A stretch of 64,000 bases of DNA from Pseudaquabacterium terrae (GCF_013266755.1 NZ_JABRWJ010000004.1:372001-436000), one strand, 5' to 3'. Numbered from the stretch's first letter, positions 34,830-46,359 are shown. Made by a program: numbers and translations. The notes: generated from the letters alone by a model not told the origin.

Positions 34830-35354
34830 ATGAGCGCCAATGTCACCGAAGCCGAAGCCGACGACGAGACCCGCGGCGTTGCGCGATTCCTGCGCGACCG
34901 TTCGCTGCGCCTGGTCACCGCCGAGTCCTGCACCGGCGGCCTGATCGCCGCGATGCTGGCCGACCTGCCGGGGGCCGGCGAGATCCTCGACAGCGCCTTC
35001 GTGGTCTATTCGCCGCAGGCCAAGCAGAGCGTGCTCGGCGTGCGCAAGCACACCATCGACAGCTTCAACCTGACCAGCGAAGCGGTCGCGCGCGAGATGG
35101 CGCTGGGCGCGCTGCGCATCGCGCAGGTCAACCTGTCGATCGCCAACACCGGCGTCGCGGACCCGGTCGATCCGCGCATTCCCGCGGGCACGCAATGCTT
35201 CGCCTGGATCTTCCGCTTCGGCGACATCGACGACGCCGTGTACACCGAAACCAAGCGCTTCGAGGGCGACCGCACGCGGGTGCGGCGCGAGGCGGCGCGC
35301 TACGCGCTGCGGCGCATCGCCCACTACTGTGCGCAGACCGATCGGCGGCGCTAG
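34830..35354 (+). CDS. CinA-family C-terminal domain protein (nicotinamide-nucleotide amidase type)
   Basis: 174 residues containing only the PncC/CinA C-terminal domain: LVTAESCTGGLIAAMLADLPGAG, YSPQAKQSVLGVRKHTI, AREMALGALRIAQVNLSIANTGVADP. The Ser-Cys-Thr-Gly-Gly site of the family is intact. It would deamidate NMN in pyridine nucleotide recycling. Here YS is found in the position of the more usual SYSNE. It is separate from any competence gene. Confidence 0.88.
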   Translation: MSANVTEAEADDETRGVARFLRDRSLRLVTAESCTGGLIAAMLADLPGAGEILDSAFVVYSPQAKQSVLGVRKHTIDSFNLTSEAVAREMALGALRIAQVNLSIANTGVADPVDPRIPAGTQCFAWIFRFGDIDDAVYTETKRFEGDRTRVRREAARYALRRIAHYCAQTDRRR

Positions 35355-35389
35355 AGGCTCCTGAGGCTCCTCCGGCGCGTCTGGCAGCG

Positions 35390-35405
35390 CGGCACACCGA
35401 TTGCC
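35390..35405 (+). promoter_or_regulatory. sigma-54 type element before the GT9 gene
   Basis: CGGCACACCGATTGCC, GG at 35391-35392 and GC at 35403-35404. The predicted start is about 35416, only 7 nt before the ATG at 35423. Confidence 0.6.
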
Positions 35406-35422
35406 GAACGACGGTCCCGAAG

Positions 35423-36511
35423 ATGGACACGTTGGCCAGCCTCAGCACCACGCCGCCGCGGCCGGCGCCACCGGGCATCGGCCGGCCGCGCCGCATCGGC
35501 ATCTTCCGTGCGCGCAAGCTCGGCGACCTGCTGTGCGCGACGCCCGCACTGCGGGCCATCGCCGCCGCGTGGCCGGGCGCAGAGCGGGTGCTGATCGGCC
35601 TGCCGTGGGCGCGGCCACTGGCCGAGCGATGGCCGACGGTCGACCGCTTCATCGAGTTTCCCGGCTGGCCCGGCCTGCCCGAATGCCCGCCGGAGCTGGG
35701 CGCGCTGCCGGCCTTCCTGCAGGCGATGCAGGCCGAGCGCTTCGATCTGCTGCTGCAGCTGCACGGCAGCGATGGCCGCGTCAATCCGCTGCTCGCCGCC
35801 TGCGGCGCGATGCAGCTGGCCGGCTTCGCTGCGGCCGACGAGGCGGTGCTCGATCCGGCGCTGGGGGTGCGCTGGCCCGAGCAGGGCAGCCAGGCCGAAC
35901 GGCTGCTCGCGCTGACCGATCACCTCGGCCTGCCGCGGGCCGGCACGGCGCTGGACTTTCCGCTGCGCGGGGCCGACCGTGATGCGCTGCGCCGCTGCTG
36001 GCCGGCGGTCGACGAGCCGCAGCCCTATGTTTGCGTGCACCCGGGCGCGCGGCTGCCGACGCGGCGCTGGCCGGTCGCCTCGTTCGCCGCGCTCGCCGAC
36101 CGCATTGCCGCGCGCGGCTGGCGCGTCGTGCTGGCCGGCTCGGCCGCCGAGACGCGGCTGACCGACGCGGTGCGCGACGCGATGCAGCAGCCGGCCGTCG
36201 ACCTGGCCGGCCGCACCGACCTGTGGACGCTGGGCGCGCTGATCCAGCGCGCGGCGCTGCTGGTGTGCAACGACACCGGCGTCTCGCACATCGCCGCCGC
36301 GCTCGACACGCCGAGCGTCATCGTCAGCTGCGGCGCCGACGCGGCACGCCTGGCGCCGGCCGATGCGCGGCGCCAGGTCGTGCTGTGGCAGCCGGCGGCG
36401 TGCCGGCCGTGCCAGCACGCGCACTGCCCGGTCGGCCACGGCTGTGCCACCGGGCTGGCGGTGCCGGTCGTCGATCGCGCGGTGCGCCAGCAGCTGGGCG
36501 TCGCGGCCTGA
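35423..36511 (+). CDS. glycosyltransferase family 9 (heptosyltransferase-like)
   Basis: 362 residues with two Rossmann halves: RRIGIFRARKLGDLLCATPALRAI at the start, HPGARLPTRRWPVASFAALADRI in the second half, and LVCNDTGVSHIAAALDTPSV as the sugar-nucleotide site. This is the WaaF/RfaF-like arrangement for ADP-heptose transfer to LPS core, but no other LPS gene is adjacent. A C-terminal Cys/His cluster (CRPCQHAHCPVGHGC) is notable and is common in this subfamily. The start could lie a little downstream given the short leader. Confidence 0.88.
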   Translation: MDTLASLSTTPPRPAPPGIGRPRRIGIFRARKLGDLLCATPALRAIAAAWPGAERVLIGLPWARPLAERWPTVDRFIEFPGWPGLPECPPELGALPAFLQAMQAERFDLLLQLHGSDGRVNPLLAACGAMQLAGFAAADEAVLDPALGVRWPEQGSQAERLLALTDHLGLPRAGTALDFPLRGADRDALRRCWPAVDEPQPYVCVHPGARLPTRRWPVASFAALADRIAARGWRVVLAGSAAETRLTDAVRDAMQQPAVDLAGRTDLWTLGALIQRAALLVCNDTGVSHIAAALDTPSVIVSCGADAARLAPADARRQVVLWQPAACRPCQHAHCPVGHGCATGLAVPVVDRAVRQQLGVAA

Positions 36512-36520
36512 GCCTGCGCA

Positions 36521-36536
36521 CGGCACGCCGTTTGCC
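36521..36536 (+). promoter_or_regulatory. sigma-54 type promoter for the DUF883-like gene
   Basis: CGGCACGCCGTTTGCC, GG at 36522-36523 and GC at 36534-36535. The predicted start is about 36547, a 36-nt leader with TGGGAG before the ATG at 36583. Confidence 0.8.
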
Positions 36537-36582
36537 CTTCCGATGGATCCCCTCCGACAGACGAACTTGGGAGCCTGACACC

Positions 36583-37050
36583 ATGGCCAACGAATTCCCG
36601 ACCCAGACCTCGAACCCGACCACGACCCCGACCGGCAGCAACACGGGCGTCAGCCGCAGCACCGGGCCCCTCGGTTCGCCGACGATCACGCCGGCCGCGG
36701 GCGTTGCACCGAGCGGCCTGCAGAGCACGGCTTCGGCCAAGCCGATCGGCGCCGATGGCACGCCAGGCGGCGCGACCCCGGCCACCGGCGACGCCACCAC
36801 CGAGCGCACGCTCGAGCGTGCGGTCAAGGCGACGCACGAAGCGGTCGACCGCGCGGCCGGCTCGGTCGAACAGGCTGCCGACAAGCTGCGCACGAGCATG
36901 GACAAGCTCAATTCGCTTGAGCAAGAATGGGCCGAGACCTTGCGCACGCGCGTGCGCGAGCATCCGCTGGCCAGCTGTGCCGCGGCACTGGCGGTCGGCC
37001 TGATGATCGGCCGCATCAGCGCACCGTCGCGTCACGACCGCCGGGAGTAA
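36583..37050 (+). CDS. DUF883/ElaB/YqjD-like membrane-anchored protein
   Basis: 155 residues. The first 70 are Thr/Gly/Pro-rich and look disordered. An amphipathic coiled helix follows (RTLERAVKATHEAVDRAAGSVEQAADKL), and the C-terminus HPLASCAAALAVGLMIGRIS is the single membrane anchor typical of ElaB/YqjD proteins, which in E. coli are stationary-phase, ribosome-binding and RpoS-dependent. Here the promoter is sigma-54-like instead. A proline-rich gene follows by 12 nt. Confidence 0.8.
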   Translation: MANEFPTQTSNPTTTPTGSNTGVSRSTGPLGSPTITPAAGVAPSGLQSTASAKPIGADGTPGGATPATGDATTERTLERAVKATHEAVDRAAGSVEQAADKLRTSMDKLNSLEQEWAETLRTRVREHPLASCAAALAVGLMIGRISAPSRHDRRE

Positions 37051-37062
37051 CGGAGTCCACAG

Positions 37063-37236
37063 ATGAGCAAGCTGCCGCACCGGCCGGGTCCGGATCCGGA
37101 CCCGGGCCCGCAACCGCCGCCGGCGCCCGATCCGGGCGAGCGGCTGGAGCACGGCTCGACGCCGGTGGTGCCGGAAGACCTCGAGTCGCTCGAGGACGAC
37201 GCACTGCAGCACCGCCACAAGCGCGAGCCGGCCTGA
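37063..37236 (+). CDS. small proline-rich protein
   Basis: 57 residues, MSKLPHRPGPDPDPGPQPPP, then an acidic part (ERLEHGSTPVVPEDLESLEDD) and a basic end HKREPA. CGGAG precedes the ATG. Cotranscribed with the DUF883-like gene. Its last codons and stop form the first unit of a 20-bp tandem repeat. Function unknown. Confidence 0.6.
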   Translation: MSKLPHRPGPDPDPGPQPPPAPDPGERLEHGSTPVVPEDLESLEDDALQHRHKREPA

Positions 37237-37280
37237 ACAAGCGCGAGCCGGCCTGAACGAGCGCGAGCCGGCGTGAAATC
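37221..37280. repeat. 20-bp tandem repeat, three units
   Basis: GCGCGAGCCGGCCTGAACAA at 37221, then copies at 37241 and 37261 with a few changes. Each unit carries the REPA-stop coding end of the proline-rich gene, so the natural stop lies in unit 1 and the other two are non-coding echoes. Confidence 0.85.
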
Positions 37281-37305
37281 GTCCGGCCGGATCGCCCGGC
37301 CGGAC
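37281..37305. terminator. bidirectional hairpin terminator
   Basis: Perfect 10-bp arms GTCCGGCCGG (37281-37290) and CCGGCCGGAC (37296-37305) with a 5-nt loop, between the converging proline-rich gene and the glycosyltransferase. It is followed by a pyrimidine-rich TCCCACTCT. Confidence 0.7.
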
Positions 37306-37316
37306 TCCCACTCTGA

Positions 37317-38525
37317 TCAGCCCGGCGCCGCGCCCAATCGCGCGGCCGCAGGGTAGACCGCAACGGGCGGGGCCTGCATCACGGCGGCTTCTTCTTCCCG
37401 CTGCGCCAGCGCCTGCGTGATCTGCTGGTGCACCATCAGCGCGGTGCGGTCCCACGAGTGGGTCGACACGGTCGTCAGCATCTCCATCACGCGGCGGCTG
37501 CGCTCGCGCCGGGTTTCGGCGAGCGTCGCTTCGCAGGCGGCAATGAAGTCGGCGCAGCCGTGCGCCGTGCGCACCACGCTGCCGTACATCAGCACGACAT
37601 CGGGCAGCGGCGTGCTGACCACCGGCTTCTCGCCGGCCAGGTACTCGAGCGTCTTGGTCGGACTGATCAGGCGTGTCGCGTCATTCAGCGCATAGGGCAT
37701 CAGGCAGAGGTCCCAGCCGGCCATCAGGTAGGGCAGGCGGCCATAGGGCTGCAGCCCGAGCCAGTGGATGTTCGGCCGCTGCGGCAGCGCGGCGGCGTCG
37801 ATGCCGATCACCGGGCCGGCCATCACGATCTGCCAGGCCGGCCGCGCGTCGGCCAGGTGGGCGAGCAGCCCGAGGTCGAGCCGCTCGTCGATGACGCCGA
37901 AGAAGCCCAGCCGCGGCCGCGGCAGCGCCTGCTGCAGCTCGTCGGCCTGAGCCGCCTGCGGGTCGGCGGGGTCGAGCCCCGCGGGCGAGAAATGCGACGC
38001 GTCGACGGCGTCGGGCAGGCATTGCACGTGCGCGTGGCGGCGGCGGCGCGACTCGTACAGCGCCGGCCCGCCGGTGAACACCAGATCGGCCCGCGCCAGC
38101 AACTGGTCTTCGAGCCGCCCGAGCTCCGGCGGCGCACCGTCGAGGGCGGCCAGATCGTCCATGCAGTCGTAGATCACCAGGCGCGGCGCCAGCGCCTCGG
38201 CCAGCGGCAGCGCGAGCGGCGTCGTCAGCCAGACCAGCGCATCGCGCAGCCCGTGCTCGCGCGCCGCAGCGGCCAGCAGCGCCGGCAGTTTCGGCTTGCC
38301 GGCGTCGGGCGCTTCGAGGAAGCCGCCGGGCTCGGCCAGCTGCGGCGCCAGCACGGTGACGCCCGGCGCCACGTGCCGCACCGCCAGCCGGCCGATGCCG
38401 TCGCCGGCCTGCGGTTCTTCGATGAACCGGATGTCGTAGTGCGCTGCCAGGCGCGTCATCAGGTGCCGGGGGCGCTGGCGTACGAACGACCAGCGCAGGT
38501 GGGAAAAGACGACCAGCGGTGTCAT
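37317..38525 (-). CDS. glycosyltransferase, GT4-like
   Basis: 402 residues. The N-terminal pattern LVVFSHLRWSFVRQRPRHLMTRLA and the donor-site region LGLQPYGRLPYLMAGWDLCLMPYALNDATRLISPTKTLEYLAGEKPVVSTPLPDV (E-x7-E type) identify a GT-B retaining glycosyltransferase of the kind found next to UDP-galactopyranose mutase or teichuronic-acid TuaH genes. The acceptor is unknown. CGAGG lies before the ATG at 38525 and a sigma-54-like element 31 nt upstream. Confidence 0.88.
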   Translation of the reverse strand: MTPLVVFSHLRWSFVRQRPRHLMTRLAAHYDIRFIEEPQAGDGIGRLAVRHVAPGVTVLAPQLAEPGGFLEAPDAGKPKLPALLAAAAREHGLRDALVWLTTPLALPLAEALAPRLVIYDCMDDLAALDGAPPELGRLEDQLLARADLVFTGGPALYESRRRRHAHVQCLPDAVDASHFSPAGLDPADPQAAQADELQQALPRPRLGFFGVIDERLDLGLLAHLADARPAWQIVMAGPVIGIDAAALPQRPNIHWLGLQPYGRLPYLMAGWDLCLMPYALNDATRLISPTKTLEYLAGEKPVVSTPLPDVVLMYGSVVRTAHGCADFIAACEATLAETRRERSRRVMEMLTTVSTHSWDRTALMVHQQITQALAQREEEAAVMQAPPVAVYPAAARLGAAPG

Positions 38526-38555
38526 GGGGGCCTCGTTATGGCTGCAGTGCAGCGA

Positions 38556-38571
38556 GGCAATCGATGTGCCG
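38556..38571 (-). promoter_or_regulatory. sigma-54 type promoter for the glycosyltransferase
   Basis: Minus strand CGGCACATCGATTGCC. The predicted start is about 38545, with a 20-nt leader. It is back to back with a plus-strand element at 38597. Confidence 0.7.
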
Positions 38572-38596
38572 AGCGACACCCTTGTTTGCAGGTTCC

Positions 38597-38612
38597 GGGC
38601 ACGCCGTTTGCC
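38597..38612 (+). promoter_or_regulatory. sigma-54 type promoter for the 38642 gene
   Basis: GGGCACGCCGTTTGCC, GG at 38598-38599 and GC at 38610-38611. The predicted start is about 38623, a 19-nt leader containing GGAAGG. Confidence 0.8.
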
Positions 38613-38641
38613 ACCTGCGCAATCCTGGAAGGAACCGCCCC

Positions 38642-39295
38642 ATGAGCCTGTCTGCCACCCCCACCGCGACCGTCCAGCCGGCCGTCGTCGCCAGCTCCTT
38701 GCTCGCCCGCGGGCCGACCGCGGACGCGCCACCGGTCCAGGCGCCGCCGCCGTCGATCGTGCGCGCGCCCGCCAAGGCGCCGTCGATCGCGCGGTCGATG
38801 GCGGCGATGCGTGCCGACCTGATCGTGCAGTACCAGGCCGGCGAGCCGGAGCAGCGTTCGGTCGAGCTGCGTTTCTGGGGCGAGCAGCAGCAGCTGATGG
38901 CGCACAGCCGCGGCCCGCGTGAGCACGACAGCGAGACCCGGCTGCTGCCGCTGACGCACGACGGCAAGCGCTCGGCGGTGGTGACCGCGCTGCGCGGCCT
39001 GGCCGCGCTGTATTTCGGCCCCACCGGCCTGTTGCCGCGCATCATCGGCGACCCGGACTGGACCACTGCCACGCTGACGCTGCAGTCCGACAGCAGCGAC
39101 GATGCGCAGGTGCTGTTGCAGGTGAACCTGCGCATCGACGGCCCCAACGGGCTGCGCGCGCACGTGCGCCACTCGATGCCCGACGTGGCGCAGGCGGGCC
39201 CCGTGTCGCTGATCCTGCGACCGGGTGATGCGGATCCGCTGCACGCGCTGCTGCGCGTCGGCTTCGGCACGGCACCCTGGCAGCTCCCGACATGA
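38642..39295 (+). CDS. hypothetical protein
   Basis: 217 residues, soluble. The first 55 are Ala/Pro/Ser-rich; the rest alternates strands and helices (DLIVQYQAGEPEQRSVELRFWGEQQQLMAH, GLAALYFGPTGLLPRIIGDP, ARVGFGTAPW-like end LRVGFGTAPWQLP). No family recognised. GGAAGG gives a strong ribosome site. Confidence 0.65.
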   Translation: MSLSATPTATVQPAVVASSLLARGPTADAPPVQAPPPSIVRAPAKAPSIARSMAAMRADLIVQYQAGEPEQRSVELRFWGEQQQLMAHSRGPREHDSETRLLPLTHDGKRSAVVTALRGLAALYFGPTGLLPRIIGDPDWTTATLTLQSDSSDDAQVLLQVNLRIDGPNGLRAHVRHSMPDVAQAGPVSLILRPGDADPLHALLRVGFGTAPWQLPT

Positions 39296-39357
39296 TCTTC
39301 TGAAGAAAACGACGCGCCCGCCGGGCCCGAGGCCGGCCCGTGCCCGCTGTCGCCCCG

Positions 39358-41949
<2,592 letters not shown>

Positions 41950-41973
41950 GCGGCGCTTGGTCGTGTTCCGGGA

Positions 41974-44958
41974 CTAGCGCGGCAAGGCGGGCGCCCCGTT
42001 GCCGTGCGGGAGATTGAAGGACAGCGCGAGCAGCGAGCTCGGCTGGCCGTCGCCGTCGCGGATCGCGCTGATGCGCTCGTGCGTGGCCACGCGGCTGCCG
42101 TTCTTGCGCACGCAGCGCTTGTCGAGCTGGAAGTCGGGTCCGCCCTTGATCAGTTTGTCCACCTGGGCCTGCAGCGCCGGCAGGTCCTCGGGATCGGTGA
42201 CGTCGCGCAGCCGGCGCTGCAGCAGTTCGTCGCGCGTGTAGCCCAGCGCCTCGCACAAGCGGTCGTTGACGAACAGGAAGCGGCCGTCGAGATCCATCTC
42301 GCTGACGCCGGCAAAGGCCTGGTTGATGAAGACATTCAGGCGCGCTTCGCTCTTGCGCAGCGCCTGGTCGATCTTCTTGCGCTCGCTGATGTCGATCAGC
42401 GTGACCACCGCACCCTCGATCAGGTTCTCCATCGTGCGGTAGGGCCGGATGCGCATCAGATACCACATGCCGGCCTTGATCTGGATCTCGGCTTCCTTGG
42501 GCACCAGCGTGTCGAGCACCTGGCGGATGTCCTCGACCATGTGGTCGTAGCGCACCAGGTTGTTGACGACGTGCTCGAGCGGCCGGCCGATGTCCGACGC
42601 GATCAGGTTGATCACCTGCGTGGTCGACGGCGTGAAGCGCGCGATGCGCAGCTGGTGGTCGACGAACAGCGTGCCGACGCCGGTGCCGGCGAGCAGGTTG
42701 TTCATGTCGCTGTTGGCGCGCGAGAGGTCGGCCACCTTGTCCTGCAGCTCGGCATTGACGGTCGACAGCTCTTCGTTGACCGACTGCAGCTCTTCCTTCG
42801 AGGTCTCGAGCTCCTCGTTGGTCGACTGCAGCTCCTCATTGACCGATTGCATCTCCTCGTTGGTCGACTTCAGCTCCTCGTTGGTGGTTTCCATCTCCTC
42901 GAGCGTGGTCTGCAGGTACTCGTCCTTCGCGCGCAGCTCCTGCTCCAGCGCGGTGACGCGGTCGTCCTGGTCGGTCTCGCCGGGGCCGGCCGCGCGCTGG
43001 TCCTGCTCAGGTGTTTCCTCCAGGATCACCAGGTAGACCACCGAGGCCGTGCTGCCGGCGCCGATGTCGACCGGCCGCACGACCAGCCTGGCGTTGATGG
43101 GGTGGCCGTTGGCCTGCACGCGCAGCCCGTCGTAGGTGACCGCGGTCTTGTGCGCGACCACCTTGTGCAGCGCGATCGTCAGCTCGCGGCGCAGGCCGTC
43201 GCGGGCCATCGACAGCACGTTCATCGCCGCATCGCCGGCGGCGGGCTCGAGGAACTGGCCGGTGCGGCCGCGGATGTGCAGGATCTGGCCGCGGCTGTTG
43301 ACCAGCACACAGGCCTGCGCGTAGTGCGACAGCAGCGCCTGCTCGGTGATGCGACGCAGGTTGCCGATCTCCGCGTCGGCGGTCGGCTGCGCGACCACGC
43401 GGCGGTCGTTGTGGTCGAACAGCGGCGGCACGAAGTCGACCAAGGCCGGCCGCGCCGCGCCGGACTCGGTGGCCAGCCGGTGGTAAAGCTTCCACTTGCG
43501 GTCGACGACGGAAAACAGCCGCGCGCTCTCGCCCACCGTCTCCGAGCTGCCGAGAAACAGCGCGCCGCCCGGCACCAGCGCGTAGTGGAACAGCGGGATC
43601 AGCTTCTTCTGCACCTCGGCGTTCAGGTAGATCAGCAGATTGCGGCAGCTGATCAGGTCGAGCTTCGAGAACGGCGGGTCCTTGATCACGTCCTGCGCCG
43701 AGAACACCAGCAGGTCGCGGATGTGCTTCTGGATGCGGTAGGTGCCGCGCTGCGGGTCGTGCGTGAAGAACTGGTTCAGACGGTCCGGGGTGATGTCGTC
43801 GGCGATGCTGGCCGGGAACACGCCGGCGCGCGCCTGCTCGATCGCGAGGGTGTCGATGTCGGTCGCGAAGACCTGGACCTTGAACGAGCGCTTGAGCTCG
43901 ATCATCGCCTCGTACAGCAGCATGGCGATCGAATACGCCTCCTCGCCGGTCGAGCAGGCGCAGACCCAGACGCGCACCGTGTCGTGCGCCGACTTGTCGG
44001 CCACGATGCGCGGAATCACCTTCTCCTCGAGCAGCTTGAAGGCCTCGGGGTCGCGGAAGAAGTTGGTGACGCCTATCAGCAGGTCGCGGAACAGCGCCTC
44101 GACCTCCTGTGGGTTCTCGCGCGCATGGTGCAGGTAGTCCTCGGGCTGCTCGATCTGGTGCAGCGCCATGCGGCGCTCCATGCGCCGGATCAGCGTGGTT
44201 TCCTTGTACTGCGAGAAGTCGTGGCCGGTCTTCGCGCGCAGCAGCACGCAGACCTTCTTCAGCACCCCCTCGCGCGACGGCGGCGCGACGGCGCGGCGCT
44301 GGAGGTCGAAGGCATGGCGCGCATAGGCGATCAGCTGCTGCGCCATCTCGGCCGGCGGCAGCACGCAGTCGACCATGCCGGTGGCGATCGCGCTGCGCGG
44401 CATGCCGTCGTATTCGGTCGACTCGGGCGCCTGCGCGATCACCAGGCCGCCTTCGCCCTTCACCGCGCGCAGGCCGAGCGTGCCGTCGCTGCCGGTGCCG
44501 GACATCACGATGCAGATCGCGCGCTCGCGCTGCGCGGTGGCCAGCGAGCGGAAGAAGTGGTCGACCGTCAGCCTCAAGCCGCGCGGCTCATGGTGCTGGG
44601 TCAGCCACAGCGCGCCGTCGGAGAAGGTCAGGTCGTGGTTCGGCGGAATGATGTAGGTGCAGTCGGGCTGCACCTTCAGGCCGTTGGCGGCCTCGACCAC
44701 GTCCATCCGGGTATAGCGGCGGATCAGGTCGGCCAGGATGCTCTTGTGGTCCGGCGACAGGTGCTGGACGATCACGAAGGCCATGCCGGTCTGGCCGCTG
44801 TCCGGCATGCCGGCGAAAAAGGCCTCGAAGGCCGCCAAGCCACCGGCCGAGGCGCCGATGCCGACTACCGGGAAGGCTGTCGACGGCGGCGGGGCGGGCG
44901 CTTCGGGCGCAGCTTCGACCGGCGAGGCAGCGGGTTCGACGGTGGTGGGGTCGGACAC
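41974..44958 (-). CDS. CheB-CheR-PAS fusion protein
   Basis: 994 residues from a GTG start. Residues about 30-215 are a CheB methylesterase domain (VVGIGASAGGLAAFEAFF, with the active Ser, HHEPRG and MSGTGSDGTLGLRAV). About 230-500 is CheR methyltransferase (RVWVCACSTGEEAYSIAMLL as the SAM site, FATDIDTLAIEQAR). PAS modules and a long coiled coil of repeated SxNEELQSTNEEL units (about 650-760) follow, then a final PAS with PAC. There is no receiver or kinase domain. It likely modulates sensory output together with the hybrid kinase downstream. Confidence 0.93.
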   Translation of the reverse strand: MSDPTTVEPAASPVEAAPEAPAPPPSTAFPVVGIGASAGGLAAFEAFFAGMPDSGQTGMAFVIVQHLSPDHKSILADLIRRYTRMDVVEAANGLKVQPDCTYIIPPNHDLTFSDGALWLTQHHEPRGLRLTVDHFFRSLATAQRERAICIVMSGTGSDGTLGLRAVKGEGGLVIAQAPESTEYDGMPRSAIATGMVDCVLPPAEMAQQLIAYARHAFDLQRRAVAPPSREGVLKKVCVLLRAKTGHDFSQYKETTLIRRMERRMALHQIEQPEDYLHHARENPQEVEALFRDLLIGVTNFFRDPEAFKLLEEKVIPRIVADKSAHDTVRVWVCACSTGEEAYSIAMLLYEAMIELKRSFKVQVFATDIDTLAIEQARAGVFPASIADDITPDRLNQFFTHDPQRGTYRIQKHIRDLLVFSAQDVIKDPPFSKLDLISCRNLLIYLNAEVQKKLIPLFHYALVPGGALFLGSSETVGESARLFSVVDRKWKLYHRLATESGAARPALVDFVPPLFDHNDRRVVAQPTADAEIGNLRRITEQALLSHYAQACVLVNSRGQILHIRGRTGQFLEPAAGDAAMNVLSMARDGLRRELTIALHKVVAHKTAVTYDGLRVQANGHPINARLVVRPVDIGAGSTASVVYLVILEETPEQDQRAAGPGETDQDDRVTALEQELRAKDEYLQTTLEEMETTNEELKSTNEEMQSVNEELQSTNEELETSKEELQSVNEELSTVNAELQDKVADLSRANSDMNNLLAGTGVGTLFVDHQLRIARFTPSTTQVINLIASDIGRPLEHVVNNLVRYDHMVEDIRQVLDTLVPKEAEIQIKAGMWYLMRIRPYRTMENLIEGAVVTLIDISERKKIDQALRKSEARLNVFINQAFAGVSEMDLDGRFLFVNDRLCEALGYTRDELLQRRLRDVTDPEDLPALQAQVDKLIKGGPDFQLDKRCVRKNGSRVATHERISAIRDGDGQPSSLLALSFNLPHGNGAPALPR

Positions 44959-45069
44959 TCAGGCTCCCTCGGGACACGTGCGGCAGACGAGGCCGAATGT
45001 TAGGCCTTGGCCGCAGCACCGAGCGGAGGGTTTGCGCGGAGGCCGCGCCGGGCGTCCGCTCAGGACGTG

Positions 45070-45303
45070 TCAGGACGTGTTCACCACCGGTCCGGGAGTC
45101 GGCGTCTGGGTGCCGCGCACGGCGGGAATGCCGCCGCCTTCGCCCTCCCAGGTCTGCAGCGGCTCGGGCTTGGCGCGGCTCTTCTCGCGCAGCCGGCGCT
45201 GGTGGCAGGTTCTCAGGTCCATCCACATCAGCGCGAGGGCGCCGAACAAGGCCAGCCCGAGCAGGCTCGGCCGGTGGGATGCGTGGGCGTGCGTACTGAA
45301 CAT
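45070..45303 (-). CDS. small single-pass membrane protein
   Basis: 77 residues. One membrane helix (SLLGLALFGALALMWMDL, about 13-31) is followed by a basic stretch (RTCHQRRLREKSRAKPEP) and a Gly/Pro/Thr tail. AGGAGG lies before the ATG. It shares a divergent promoter region with ku, each gene having its own sigma-54-like element. Function unknown. Confidence 0.65.
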   Translation of the reverse strand: MFSTHAHASHRPSLLGLALFGALALMWMDLRTCHQRRLREKSRAKPEPLQTWEGEGGGIPAVRGTQTPTPGPVVNTS

Positions 45304-45350
45304 CGTGTCGCCTCCTGGCCACGGGCTGTGACCCGTGTTGCCGGGCATTC

Positions 45351-45366
45351 GGCAATCGGCATGCCG
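45351..45366 (-). promoter_or_regulatory. sigma-54 type promoter for the 45303 gene
   Basis: Minus strand CGGCATGCCGATTGCC. The predicted start is about 45340, a 37-nt leader. Confidence 0.75.
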
Positions 45367-45373
45367 GGTTGCG

Positions 45374-45389
45374 CGGCATGCGGATTGCC
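45374..45389 (+). promoter_or_regulatory. sigma-54 type promoter for ku
   Basis: CGGCATGCGGATTGCC, GG at 45375-45376 and GC at 45387-45388. The predicted start is about 45400, a 27-nt leader with GAAAGG before the ATG at 45427. Confidence 0.75.
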
Positions 45390-45426
45390 GGCCCCGCCTT
45401 CTCAGGATGCTTTCGAAAGGCCCGCC

Positions 45427-46353
45427 ATGCCCCGCGCCATCTGGAAAGGTGCGATCAGCTTCGGACTCGTGCATGTGCCGGTGGCGCTGTACCCGGCGTC
45501 GTCGGAATCGGGCATCGACTTCGACTGGCTCGACAAGCGCAGCCTCGACCCGGTGGGCTACAAGCGCATCAACAAGCGCACCGGCAAGGAGATCGAGAAA
45601 GACGACATCGTGCGCGGCGTGCAGGTCGAAGGCAGTGGCGACTACGTGCTGCTGTCCGACGACGAGATCGCCGCCGCCTATCCGAAGACGATGCAGACCA
45701 TCGCCATCGAGCGCTTCGTGCGTGCCGACGAGGTGCCTTTCGTGCACCTGGAGAAGCCGTACTACCTGGAGCCCTCGGGACGCGGCGCCGACAAGGTCTA
45801 CGCGCTGCTGCGCGAGGCGATGCTCGAAGAGAAGGTGATCGGCATCGCGCGCGTGGTGATGCATTCGAAGGAGCACCTCGCGGCGCTGATCCCGACCGGC
45901 CCGGCGCTGATGCTGAACACGCTGCGCTGGGTCGAGGAGATCCGGCCCTGGGACGAGCTGTCGCTGCCGCCCGAAGGACGCGGCGCCGCGAAGTTGAAGC
46001 CCGCCGAGCTGGAGATGGCCGCCAAGCTGGTGCACGACATGACCGGCCGCTGGAAGGCCGAGGAATTCAAGGACCAGTTCGCGGCCGAGATCCACGCGCT
46101 CGTCAAGGAGCGCCAGCAGGCCGGCAAGACGCACGTGATCGAGGCGCGCGAGGAGGCGCCCGAGACCAGCGCCACGGTGATCGACCTGGCCGAGCTGCTC
46201 AAGCGCAGCCTGGGCGAGCGCAAGGCGCCGGCGCGGGCGACAAAGGCCGAGGCCCGGGCCAAGACCGACGCTCCCGCCAAGAAGGCCAAGGTCGCCGAGA
46301 AGGCCGCCGCCAAGGCGCCGCGCCGCGCGCCGGCGGCCCGCAAACGGGCCTGA
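45427..46353 (+). CDS. ku: Ku, non-homologous end-joining DNA-end-binding protein
   Basis: 308 residues. The Ku core (MPRAIWKGAISFGLVHVPVALY at the start, YEKPYYLEP-like LEKPYYLEPS, then KVIGIARVVMHSKEHLAAL) forms a homodimeric ring on double-strand ends. The C-terminal 50 residues are a Lys/Ala-rich basic extension (KAEARAKTDAPAKKAKVAEK) like those that bind DNA and LigD in other bacteria. It converges with ligD (6-nt gap between stops). Control looks sigma-54-dependent. Confidence 0.95.
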   Translation: MPRAIWKGAISFGLVHVPVALYPASSESGIDFDWLDKRSLDPVGYKRINKRTGKEIEKDDIVRGVQVEGSGDYVLLSDDEIAAAYPKTMQTIAIERFVRADEVPFVHLEKPYYLEPSGRGADKVYALLREAMLEEKVIGIARVVMHSKEHLAALIPTGPALMLNTLRWVEEIRPWDELSLPPEGRGAAKLKPAELEMAAKLVHDMTGRWKAEEFKDQFAAEIHALVKERQQAGKTHVIEAREEAPETSATVIDLAELLKRSLGERKAPARATKAEARAKTDAPAKKAKVAEKAAAKAPRRAPAARKRA

Positions 46354-46359
46354 GCGACT

